NCBI GenBank assembly: GCA_013139395.1
Contig: WTAX01000031.1
Location: 1-5,713 of the forward strand
Source of the DNA: Gammaproteobacteria bacterium
GTDB lineage: Bacteria; Pseudomonadota; Gammaproteobacteria; GRL18
DNA: 5,713 bases
Reading direction: 5' to 3'
The notes below the pieces were generated by a model. The model ran no database searches. It was not told where the DNA came from and saw nothing but the letters and a program-made list of their open reading frames with translations. The position numbers were made by a program, and so were the translations under genes. This document shows positions 1-5,712 of the stretch, one piece after another; the stretch's first letter is position 1; each line of letters starts with the position of its first letter.

Positions 1-470
1 GTGATACGGAGAGTGTAAATAGGATTGTTTTTATAATATTCAGCTAATGCTTTTGTAAGTGCTTTATTGGCCTTATCTGTATATTTTGGAGCTATACCCT
101 GAACGGTTAAGCTCTCAATAACCAGATCAGTAAGGAAAAATTGACCATTCTCAGCTAAATAGAGAACTCCTCCAGATACATCTACTGTACCGCCAATAGG
201 CTTCGAATTTTTATTGAGGGTAATATTGAATACTACATCTAGCCCCGCACCTACCTTTCTAGAGCCATTTTCAAGATGAACTCTGGGATTATTAAGCGTT
301 ACTTGAATAATAAACAAATAGGTTTTTGTTAGCGGCAGCTTTTCTTCTAGCTTACTTTGTATATCGGACTCAGAAAGTCGGACAACATATTCCTTGCCAA
401 AAAAATAATAATAAGTACCCGCCAGCAGGGTGATCAATACGACAACTGCTACTATTGCTACTTTTTTCAT
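1..470 (-). CDS. DUF1439 (YceB-like) membrane-anchored periplasmic protein, 3' end cut by window
   Basis: The frame opens with ATG at 470 and stays open to the left edge, giving 156 residues with no stop, so the C-terminus is missing. An AGAAGG ribosome site lies at 475-480, four bases before the ATG. Residues 1-25 are a short basic start (MKK) followed by a hydrophobic stretch rich in Val, Leu and Ala. There is no lipobox Cys, so this looks like an uncleaved inner-membrane anchor or an unusual signal peptide. The rest (about 28-156) resembles DUF1439, the family of E. coli YceB: a YVVRLSESDIQSKLEEKLPL start, an alternating beta-rich middle, and an AEYYKNNPIYTL segment near the end. YceB is about 186 residues, so roughly 25-30 are probably missing here. 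YceB is normally a lipoprotein; from memory, the fold has been compared with TULIP lipid-binding proteins. Function is unknown. The gene starts 28 nt after the DUF2459 stop and is probably cotranscribed with it. The family call is by eye. Confidence 0.75.
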   Translation of the reverse strand, partial: MKKVAIVAVVVLITLLAGTYYYFFGKEYVVRLSESDIQSKLEEKLPLTKTYLFIIQVTLNNPRVHLENGSRKVGAGLDVVFNITLNKNSKPIGGTVDVSGGVLYLAENGQFFLTDLVIESLTVQGIAPKYTDKANKALTKALAEYYKNNPIYTLRI

Positions 471-497
471 CTTGCCTTCTCAAACATAGCGCTTGCG

Positions 498-555
498 TTC
501 ACTGGCATTCAAAAGGCACTGAGCGAAGCGACGTAGCTTTTGAATGTCCAGTGGA
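498..555. repeat. Imperfect inverted repeat (REP-like hairpin) inside the 3' end of the DUF2459 gene
   Basis: The arms pair as follows: CATTCAAAAG (506-515) with CTTTTGAATG (537-546), ten perfect base pairs, then CACTGG (500-505) with CCAGTG (548-553), six more. A single unpaired T at 547 separates the two stems. One G-T pair (499/554) and one A-T pair (498/555) can extend it. The 21-base loop (516-536) contains an AGCGAAGCGACG stretch (522-533) that is richer in G+C than the surrounding sequence. Arm length, bulge and loop resemble a dispersed REP/MITE-type element more than a terminator. In the minus-strand transcript the hairpin is followed by GAACGCAAGCGC rather than a U-run. It could stabilise or separate the messages of the two flanking genes; that is inference. 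Confidence 0.8.
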
Positions 556-1206
556 ACCCATTGTTGAGGCTTGCTTATATTTCTTCACATAATCCATAAT
601 ACTGTCAGCAGTTAATTTAAAAGCAGGAGATATGTCCATTCCTGCGCTTTTTAGTCCTTTAGCTGTCCAGTTATTGCATGTGTTCATGAAATAAAAATTA
701 CCTACCCCTTGATAAAACTGACTATTTCCATATATTCCACCCTTAAGCTCTAATATTTCACCATGCTCATCTTTATAAAAACTTTCTGAAATAAATCGTA
801 ATAGAGAAGAGTACTCTGTTCCACTAAGGCATAATATCTCGACTATACTATTTGCGAAATACTTATCAACCTTCTTAGGCACAGCCACTGCATGAATAAC
901 CGACTCCGTTGGCCAAAGTATTGCATTTAGAGTTAAGCCGGTTGTTATTTCTTTAGCCTGGTAGAAATCTTTATCACCCCAGCCAAATTCAATATAAGGT
1001 ATATCTCCAAACCTTTTCCTTAATTTAGGAAGTTGATTTTGAATTCTTTGGGCAGGTACTACAAATCCAGTATGCCAACCATGGCTTACTATATATATTT
1101 CTTCTTGTCCGGCCACAGCAGGCATTTCAGTGTGTTTAACCACATATGGCTTTGACGAGCACGCTGTCAGAAGAGATAAAATGATAATTAATAATATAAC
1201 CTTCAT
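499..1206 (-). CDS. DUF2459 family lipoprotein with a hairpin-derived C-terminal tail
   Basis: This is a 235-residue lipoprotein read from the ATG at 1206. A GTG at 1227 would add seven residues before the signal peptide and is less likely; neither start has a strong ribosome site. Residues 1-16 (MKVILLIIILSLLTAC) form a lipoprotein signal with lipobox LTAC. Cys16 is followed by Ser, which suits the outer membrane. DUF2459 (TIGR02117-type) hallmarks follow in order: SHGWHTG at 41-47, EFGWGD at 73-78, LNAILWPTESV near 93-103, and GNFYFMNTCNNWTA at about 169-182. The conserved His45 and Cys177 could be a hydrolase pair, but this is inference and the family is uncharacterised. The family-like sequence ends near DYVKKYKQ. 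The last 18 residues (218-235) and the stop are encoded by the inverted repeat at 498-555, so the tail is probably acquired. The gene follows a 182-nt gap after the small secreted protein and precedes the DUF1439 gene by 28 nt. Confidence 0.8.
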   Translation of the reverse strand: MKVILLIIILSLLTACSSKPYVVKHTEMPAVAGQEEIYIVSHGWHTGFVVPAQRIQNQLPKLRKRFGDIPYIEFGWGDKDFYQAKEITTGLTLNAILWPTESVIHAVAVPKKVDKYFANSIVEILCLSGTEYSSLLRFISESFYKDEHGEILELKGGIYGNSQFYQGVGNFYFMNTCNNWTAKGLKSAGMDISPAFKLTADSIMDYVKKYKQASTMGSTGHSKATSLRSVPFECQ

Positions 1207-1240
1207 AGTATAATTAACTGTGAGCACTAACGCTGTAAAT

Positions 1241-1258
1241 CACTGGAAGCGAGCGACG
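1241..1258. repeat. Possible degenerate copy of the 498-555 repeat
   Basis: CACTGG at 1241-1246 is followed by AGCGAGCGACG at 1248-1258. The first hairpin has CACTGG at 500-505 and AGCGAAGCGACG at 522-533, so the same two words occur in the same order and orientation, with one base missing from the second word. The CATTCAAAAG arms are absent and no matching CCAGTG follows. If related, this is a decayed copy. It lies in the 182-base gap 1207-1388 just upstream of the DUF2459 gene, so the two matches bracket that gene. Chance similarity is possible. Confidence 0.35.
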
Positions 1259-1301
1259 GCAAGTTGTTCATGTGAATTTTCATTCTAAGCCGTTTGTTTA
1301 C

Positions 1302-1323
1302 CATCATGTTGATGATGCATCAT
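1302..1323. repeat. Small CATCAT/ATGATG inverted repeat
   Basis: CATCAT (1302-1307) and ATGATG (1312-1317) flank a GTTG loop, and ATGATGCATCAT (1312-1323) is a perfect 12-bp palindrome, so the centre arm can pair with either side. It lies in the gap between the small secreted gene and the DUF2459 gene. It could be an operator or an RNA hairpin, but simple trinucleotide composition makes chance likely. The rest of 1207-1388 is AT-rich, and I found no convincing promoter or terminator in it. Confidence 0.4.
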
Positions 1324-1388
1324 TATTGCCAGAGCCCTCTAATTATTTATTAAAATACATAGCACAGTCTTTATCAAAAATAGCGATC

Positions 1389-1607
1389 TCATTTTTTATA
1401 ATATTGTTTATTATCACATTCAATTATATGCTGTTTTGTCGTTTGAGCTAAAAACTTTGTCTTATCCCGGCATTGAGATAATTCTGCTTGAGTTAATATT
1501 TCCTTTTGCTCCGGTGAATTTGATTTCACTTCAGCATAGCTTGAAGAAATAACCAGAAGGTTAAGCAAACAAATAAAATATAAACTCATTGTTTTTATTT
1601 TATTCAT
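1389..1607 (-). CDS. Small secreted protein of unknown function (72 aa)
   Basis: I do not recognise this family. The ATG at 1607 is supported by AGGGTG at 1613-1618, with a five-base spacer. Residues 1-25 form a clear Sec signal peptide: a basic MNKIK start, a hydrophobic core around 9-20, and a likely cut after SSSYA (25). The mature part would be about 47 residues, hydrophilic and Lys/Gln-rich. It has two cysteines (46 and 64) that could form a disulfide in the periplasm. The protein ends in YYKK at an A6 run (1392-1397) directly before the TGA. In the +1 frame, reading continues for a further 15 codons, including another Cys, so the C-terminus may have been cut short by an indel. The gene starts 31 nt after the 357-residue lipoprotein gene, so the two are probably one transcript, and the product may work with that lipoprotein at the envelope. 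Confidence 0.7.
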   Translation of the reverse strand: MNKIKTMSLYFICLLNLLVISSSYAEVKSNSPEQKEILTQAELSQCRDKTKFLAQTTKQHIIECDNKQYYKK

Positions 1608-1638
1608 AATAACACCCTGTTAAATTAAGTTCACATTG

Positions 1639-2712
1639 TTAACCTGTGGGAATAGTCACTAACGGCAAGCCTTCTTTGCCACCCGTTTCTGTGAGAGAAA
1701 AAATAACCATTAAAAAAGCAAACGTACGTTTTGATCTAAAGTCACGATCATCAATCCAGAACCAGTAATCACGATACTTAACAGCAGTGAAGATGTTGTC
1801 TGGCTTTTCTGCACTATGTTTAATATTCATAAGCTTGGAAGTTTTATCCTGCACATCACTCCAGCTGATTGAAGGGACAGTGCGACCTTCTTTTACATGT
1901 TGTTCAGGTACATCAATTTGAGTTGCCAGTTTTACCATTATTTGCAACAGTGACAGAGTCATCATGGCAATCTCCTGGTTATTTTCAGGAACAGCACCAT
2001 AAGAAACTTTAATAGAACGGGTACCAGGTTTTATACCTAATAGTTTATTAAGCTCCTTAAGCTTTGCTTTTACATCATGGCTAATATTTTTATCATAAAA
2101 AAAGATCACCGTTGAGTCCTGACCTTTTTTATTTTTTAATAAGCGCATACCAACCGCTCCGGACTTTTGTATATCACGAAATAAAGTAATGACACGATAA
2201 TAATCTTTGTCACCCTCATGTTGATGAACACCTGCATCTATTCTACTCTTCAGACCATTTATAGAATTAGTTGTTAAAGGAAAGATCAAATCAACGGCCC
2301 AACCAGACTGCATTAAAAATAAGATTGCTCGTGGTGGTATAGGGGTCATAAAACTTTTATTAAAATGTGTGCCGGTAATTGGTGCATAAGTAATCGTGGG
2401 TCGATCAGAGAATTTACCTGAAGCGCCCATGGTAAAAACATCACTACCAGATCTTCCTGAGTGAATACCTCCCAGATTGACCGTACTTTCTAATGTGTAA
2501 CCACTGACAATAGAGGTCACTTCAACGAATAAAGGCATGTCTGCATAGCGTAATTTAACTATATTTAATAGTGTTTGTTCTTTCCATGAATCTGCAATGG
2601 CAGTATTGTAGTTAAACCGATCGCGTGGAATTGTGTTAGGACCAATATTGGTGCATGCACTCAGAAAAATGGCTATCAGGATGGTAATTAATAAGGAAAT
2701 GATTGTCTTCAT
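1639..2712 (-). CDS. Conserved outer-membrane lipoprotein of unknown function (357 aa)
   Basis: ATG at 2712 is preceded by an AAAGGGCAG ribosome site with suitable spacing. Residues 1-20 are a lipoprotein signal ending in LSAC, so Cys20 is the lipidation site. Thr21 and Asn22 follow with no Asp at +2, which suggests the outer membrane. I recognise the overall pattern from hypothetical lipoproteins in proteobacteria but cannot attach a named domain. The regions that look conserved are RDRFNYNTAIADSWKEQTLL (30-49) with IVKLRYADMP (51-60) and SIVSGY (67-72); then TYAPITGTHFNKSFMTPIPP (108-127) with LMQSGWAVDLIF (133-144); and near the end YRDYWFWIDDRDFRSKRTFA (313-332), closing with PLVTIPTG. 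Residues 73-107 are Gly/Ser-rich and may be a loop. No catalytic motif is apparent. It is first in the four-gene envelope block and has its own likely promoter at 2741-2768. Confidence 0.85.
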   Translation of the reverse strand: MKTIISLLITILIAIFLSACTNIGPNTIPRDRFNYNTAIADSWKEQTLLNIVKLRYADMPLFVEVTSIVSGYTLESTVNLGGIHSGRSGSDVFTMGASGKFSDRPTITYAPITGTHFNKSFMTPIPPRAILFLMQSGWAVDLIFPLTTNSINGLKSRIDAGVHQHEGDKDYYRVITLFRDIQKSGAVGMRLLKNKKGQDSTVIFFYDKNISHDVKAKLKELNKLLGIKPGTRSIKVSYGAVPENNQEIAMMTLSLLQIMVKLATQIDVPEQHVKEGRTVPSISWSDVQDKTSKLMNIKHSAEKPDNIFTAVKYRDYWFWIDDRDFRSKRTFAFLMVIFSLTETGGKEGLPLVTIPTG

Positions 2713-2740
2713 GAGCTGCCCTTTAAACTGTCATATAATA

Positions 2741-2768
2741 ATTCTAGCATAGAATCTCTACCTTTCAA
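2741..2768 (-). promoter_or_regulatory. Likely sigma70 promoter for the lipoprotein block
   Basis: On the minus strand, TTGAAA (2763-2768) is followed after 16 bases by TAGAAT (2741-2746). A TG sits one base before the -10, giving an extended -10. The -10 ends 28 bases before the ATG at 2712, leaving a short leader that contains the ribosome site. It is the best promoter match in the 2713-3017 gap and would read into the 357-residue lipoprotein gene and probably the three genes after it. Confidence 0.55.
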
Positions 2769-2907
2769 TCCTGATGTTTTCATACTATTTCAAGCTATTT
2801 TCGGAAATTGAAAAGGTTTATACGGAAAGTTTTACGCTGCTAATGGCTATAGTTCTAAAGTATTAACCAGAAAATTATTTGACAATGATGTTGATTCGTT
2901 CAGGTCC

Positions 2908-2950
2908 TCTGATTCTCCCTTGTCACAAGAAAGACAAGGCAGCAATCAGA
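2908..2950. other. Two-part hairpin in the livF-lipoprotein gap
   Basis: CCTTGTC (2918-2924) pairs with GACAAGG (2933-2939) around an eight-base loop, and TCTGATT (2908-2914) pairs with AATCAGA (2944-2950) outside a small asymmetric internal loop. This gives fourteen base pairs in all. No U-run follows on either strand, so it is not a standard intrinsic terminator. It could be a 3' protective stem for the livF message or a repeat element. The remainder of the 305-base gap holds the hairpins at 2954-3007, the promoter, and a 47-codon plus-strand open frame (2812-2952) without a start codon. Confidence 0.55.
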
Positions 2951-2957
2951 ATTGATA

Positions 2958-2978
2958 AGAGTGTCATGAAAACACTCT
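2958..2978 (-). terminator. Candidate weak terminator hairpin after livF
   Basis: AGAGTGT (2958-2964) pairs with ACACTCT (2972-2978) around a seven-base loop, beginning about 40 nt after the livF stop. On the minus strand it is followed by TATCAATTCT, which is U-leaning but not a true U-run. Termination is therefore uncertain, and Rho or read-through is possible. A competing nine-base pairing exists between 2954-2962 and 2999-3007 (GATAAGAGT with ACTCTTATC), which shares bases with this stem and cannot form at the same time. Confidence 0.35.
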
Positions 2979-3017
2979 GTATTGTTTAGTTGCAGTGGAC
3001 TCTTATCCTGCTGCAGC

Positions 3018-3779
3018 TTAAATAGCCAGATACTCCTGCCGCAATTCTTCATCATCAAGCACTTCCTGAGCCAGACCATCAAATACCACATGGCCCATAT
3101 CAATAATAATTGCTCTGTCAGCAAGACGTAATGCCGCAATCGCATTTTGTTCTACGATGATAGTGGTGATGCCAAGCTTTTTAATACTGTCCAGAATTCT
3201 TTCAATTTCGTGAACAATCACAGGTGCCAGACCTTCATAAGGTTCATCAAGCAGGAGCAATTTAATGTCTCTTGCCAGAGCCCGTGCAATGGCCAGCATT
3301 TGTTGTTCACCACCGGATAATGTCACACCCATTTGCTCACGACGTTCACCGAGACGTGGAAAGTGTTCATAAATACGTTCTATAGACCAGCCGATGGGTT
3401 CTTCAATCTGCGCCAGTTTTATGTTTTCTTCTACGGTCAGTCCGGCAATAATACAGCGATCTTCCTGCACTAAGGCAATACCATGCTGTGCTGCCTGATA
3501 AGACTTCATACTGTGGACAGGCTGATGATCCAGCCAGATTTCACCATGCTTTACCTGTGGCGATGAGGCTCGGGCAATAGAGCGAAGAATCGATGTTTTA
3601 CCTGCGCCATTACGACCGAGAAGGGCAATAATTTCCCCTTCACGTACATCAAAATTAACGCCCTGAACAATATAGCTTTCGCCATAGTAAGAATGCAAAT
3701 CCCAGCAAGAGAAAAATGCAGGGGCATTACCTGTATTAGAAATTGTGGGGGCCACTGGGGCGTGATCATGGATACTCAT
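3018..3779 (-). CDS. livF: HAAT-family ABC importer ATPase, LivF type
   Basis: This is one of the two ATPases that power uptake through the LivH/LivM pore at the inner-membrane cytoplasmic face. The 253 residues carry Walker A GRNGAGKT (55-62), Q-loop Gln105, signature LSGGE (154-158) and Walker B LLLLDEP (174-180). The switch position reads VEQN, with Gln211 where most ABC ATPases have His; this is usual for LivF. The YYG (31-33) and the C-terminal DRAIIIDMGHVVFDG stretch also fit LivF. The N-terminus carries about 20 extra residues, Pro/Asn-rich with two His, ahead of the usual start of the fold. The start is still well supported: an AGGTGGAG site lies seven bases upstream, the ATG overlaps the livG stop as ATGA, and the next Met is residue 91. 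Substrate is unknown; branched-chain amino acids are the default. UrtE-like or amide-transporter paralogues are alternatives. Confidence 0.9.
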   Translation of the reverse strand: MSIHDHAPVAPTISNTGNAPAFFSCWDLHSYYGESYIVQGVNFDVREGEIIALLGRNGAGKTSILRSIARASSPQVKHGEIWLDHQPVHSMKSYQAAQHGIALVQEDRCIIAGLTVEENIKLAQIEEPIGWSIERIYEHFPRLGERREQMGVTLSGGEQQMLAIARALARDIKLLLLDEPYEGLAPVIVHEIERILDSIKKLGITTIIVEQNAIAALRLADRAIIIDMGHVVFDGLAQEVLDDEELRQEYLAI

Positions 3780-4537
3780 AAATGTGCTCCACCTAAATAA
3801 GCTTCCTGTACTTTTGGATTACCACGAATTTCATCCGGTGTGCCCGATGCAATAATGGTTCCCTGTGCCAGTACAGAAATGTGATCAGCAACACTAAAAA
3901 CAACATGCATATCATGTTCAATAATAATTTTAGTCATGCCGCCTTCTTTAATTTTTTTCAATAGTTCAATAGTTTTATTGGTGTCATGTCTGGACATACC
4001 TGCAGTCGGTTCATCCAGCAGGAGTAATTTGGGATGTTGTACCAGACACATGGCTAATTCAAGACGTCTCTTATCACCACGAGACAGGCTGCCTGCATGA
4101 GTGTGCAGCTGCTTCATAAGACCAATATCTTCGAGAACAGAATATGCCTCACCTTCGACATCACTCTCATTAGACAAACTGCGAAAGATATTCATTTTAA
4201 ATGCGCCTTCACGTTTAGCCAGGGCTGGAATCATCACATTTTGTAATAAGCTTAATTCAGGAAAAATTTCAGGTGTCTGGAAAACTCTTGAAATACCTGC
4301 CTGATTAATTTCATGGGGAGCCTTGCCAATCATGTTTTCACCATGAAAAGTCACCGTGCCGCTGTCCGGAGCAAGTTGTCCGATACAGACATTCAACATG
4401 GTTGATTTGCCCGCACCATTAGGGCCGATAATAGCGTGCACTTTACCTGCTTCAATCTCCAGATTGAGATCTTGCAACGCTTTAAGACCACCAAAGGATT
4501 TTTGCACATTATCAATTTTTAAAATGATATCACTCAT
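3776..4537 (-). CDS. livG: HAAT-family ABC importer ATPase, LivG type
   Basis: Second ATPase of the importer, 253 residues, expected to pair with LivF under the LivH/LivM channel. Motifs in order are Walker A GPNGAGKS (38-45), Q-loop Gln87 in RVFQTPEIF, signature LSRGD (151-155) followed by KRRLELA, Walker B LLLLDEP (171-177), the D-loop region TAGMSRHDTN, and switch His208 in IIEHDM. The signature departs from LSGGQ. LivG proteins often vary here (for example AYGDQ), and the GDKRRLE form with GMSRHDTN seems to mark a HAAT subgroup distinct from classical E. coli LivG. It starts 20 nt after livM, with an AAAAGG-containing purine tract about 12 bases upstream, a long spacer that suggests modest or coupled initiation. 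Its TGA overlaps the livF ATG by four bases, pointing to translational coupling and matched amounts of the two ATPases. Confidence 0.9.
   Translation of the reverse strand: MSDIILKIDNVQKSFGGLKALQDLNLEIEAGKVHAIIGPNGAGKSTMLNVCIGQLAPDSGTVTFHGENMIGKAPHEINQAGISRVFQTPEIFPELSLLQNVMIPALAKREGAFKMNIFRSLSNESDVEGEAYSVLEDIGLMKQLHTHAGSLSRGDKRRLELAMCLVQHPKLLLLDEPTAGMSRHDTNKTIELLKKIKEGGMTKIIIEHDMHVVFSVADHISVLAQGTIIASGTPDEIRGNPKVQEAYLGGAHL
3787..3794 (-). promoter_or_regulatory. Strong ribosome binding site fixing the livF start
   Basis: AGGTGGAG on the minus strand, inside the last codons of livG, sits seven bases before the livF ATG at 3779. It supports the long N-terminus of LivF over any shorter start. 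Confidence 0.75.
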
Positions 4538-4557
4538 AGTTAGTTCTTTTCCTTTTC

Positions 4558-5712
4558 TTACTTTGTGGTCTCAGGTGCAGTATCTTTGTCTAAGCCAGGT
4601 GATTCGTGCTCCGGTTTTTTTCTGGAAAACATTTTTTTGATGATGCCGATGCCCTCCATAATACCACCCGGTAAGAACACAACAATGAGGACAAACAGCA
4701 TGCCTAATGTCAGGTGCCAGCCTTCACCAACAAAGGGAGATGTAAGCGCAACCATAATATTCGCCAGCCAGTCAGGCATAAAGGCATAAGCCTGATGTAA
4801 TGCCTGATCATTGAGTGCCGAGAAAATATTTTCAAAATATTTAATAATGCCGACACCCAGCAAAGGGCCGATTAAAGTACCCACACCACCGAGAATGGTC
4901 ATTAGCACCACCTCACCGGAAGCCGTCCACTGCATGCGCTCTGCACCCGCAAGCGGGTCGGTGGCGGCCATGAGACCTCCGGCCAGTCCTGCATACATGC
5001 CTGAGATGACAAAAGCAGTCAGCAGATAAGGCTTGGTATTGTAACCGGTATATTTCATACGGGTCTGATTAGATTTAATAGCTCTTAGTTTGATGCCAAA
5101 AGGTGAATGAAAAATTCTTTGTGAGATAAAAAAGGCAACAATTAATATCACTGCACAAACATAAAATCCTGAATAACCACTCATTGCAAAACCAAAGAAA
5201 TCAGTCGATGGCAGACCTTCACCTGCCTCAGAAAAGAGACGATCAATGACTCTGGCATCACTTCTGGCGAGCTGCAGACCTGTTTCACCATTGGTAATGG
5301 GGGTCAGCACTGAATAGGCCAGATTATAAAACATTTGTGCAAAGGCCAGTGTTAAAATTGAGAAGTAAATACCTGACCGACGCAGCGTGATAAAACCAAT
5401 TAACACGGCAAACAGCCCTGCCATCAAAGTACTGAATATAATGGCGGGTAAAATATTCATGGTCAGCAGTTTAAATGACCAGACTGCGGTATAGGAGCCT
5501 ATGCCTAAGAATGCCGCATGGCCAAAGGAGAGATAACCCGTTAAACCAAATAAAATATTATAGCCCACGGCAAAAATACCAAATATAGCAAATTTTTGCA
5601 GCAGATCAGGATAGTTTGCGCCCAGTGGTTCTAACCACAAAGGCATGGTTAAGACGACGACTGAGAAAATCAGCATAACAAACATATCATTTTTTATTGT
5701 AGGTGCTTTCAT
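4558..5712 (-). CDS. livM: HAAT-family ABC importer permease, LivM type
   Basis: This is one of two inner-membrane pore subunits of the importer, 384 residues. The ATG at 5712 is one base from the window edge, so the ribosome site is not visible and a longer start cannot be excluded, although the sequence begins like a normal N-terminus. Hydrophobic segments lie near 10-30, 40-60, 62-80, 86-110, 113-137, 182-200, 228-250, 266-292 and 333-355. LivM hallmarks are [20 protein letters not shown] (51-70), ILTLAFAQM (119-127), and a cytoplasmic coupling loop [20 protein letters not shown] (202-221) followed by [22 protein letters not shown] (275-286) is also present. A charged tail (about 360-384, Lys, Glu and Pro rich) follows the last helix and faces the cytoplasm. 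A periplasmic loop of about 45 residues (138-180) is longer than I would expect for the minimal family. The gene heads the visible operon; LivH and the binding protein are probably upstream. Confidence 0.9.
   Translation of the reverse strand: MKAPTIKNDMFVMLIFSVVVLTMPLWLEPLGANYPDLLQKFAIFGIFAVGYNILFGLTGYLSFGHAAFLGIGSYTAVWSFKLLTMNILPAIIFSTLMAGLFAVLIGFITLRRSGIYFSILTLAFAQMFYNLAYSVLTPITNGETGLQLARSDARVIDRLFSEAGEGLPSTDFFGFAMSGYSGFYVCAVILIVAFFISQRIFHSPFGIKLRAIKSNQTRMKYTGYNTKPYLLTAFVISGMYAGLAGGLMAATDPLAGAERMQWTASGEVVLMTILGGVGTLIGPLLGVGIIKYFENIFSALNDQALHQAYAFMPDWLANIMVALTSPFVGEGWHLTLGMLFVLIVVFLPGGIMEGIGIIKKMFSRKKPEHESPGLDKDTAPETTK

Noticed and set aside
498..555. Reading the hairpin as an intrinsic terminator between the DUF2459 and DUF1439 genes
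   Set aside because: No U-run follows in the transcript, and the next gene begins only 28 nt after the stop, with its own ribosome site.
1207..1227. GTG start giving a seven-residue longer DUF2459 protein
   Set aside because: The added residues precede a normal lipoprotein signal that begins at the ATG at 1206, and there is no better ribosome site for the GTG.
1285..1323. Twelve-codon His-rich minus-strand frame (MMHHQHDGKQTA)
   Set aside because: It is too short, it comes from the CATCAT repeat composition, and there is no evidence of translation. A leader-peptide role would be guesswork.
2900..3145. Minus-strand open frame of 81 codons overlapping the end of livF
   Set aside because: It is out of frame with livF, has no convincing ribosome site or recognisable sequence, and is best read as a shadow of livF plus the hairpin region.
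3551..3769. Minus-strand 72-codon open frame inside livF
   Set aside because: It lies entirely within the N-terminal part of livF, in another frame, with no family features.
4101..5029. Several plus-strand open frames of 67-94 codons opposite livG and livM
   Set aside because: They lie antisense to well-supported genes with full motif sets. Their translations show no domain, and they arise from codon bias of the real frames.
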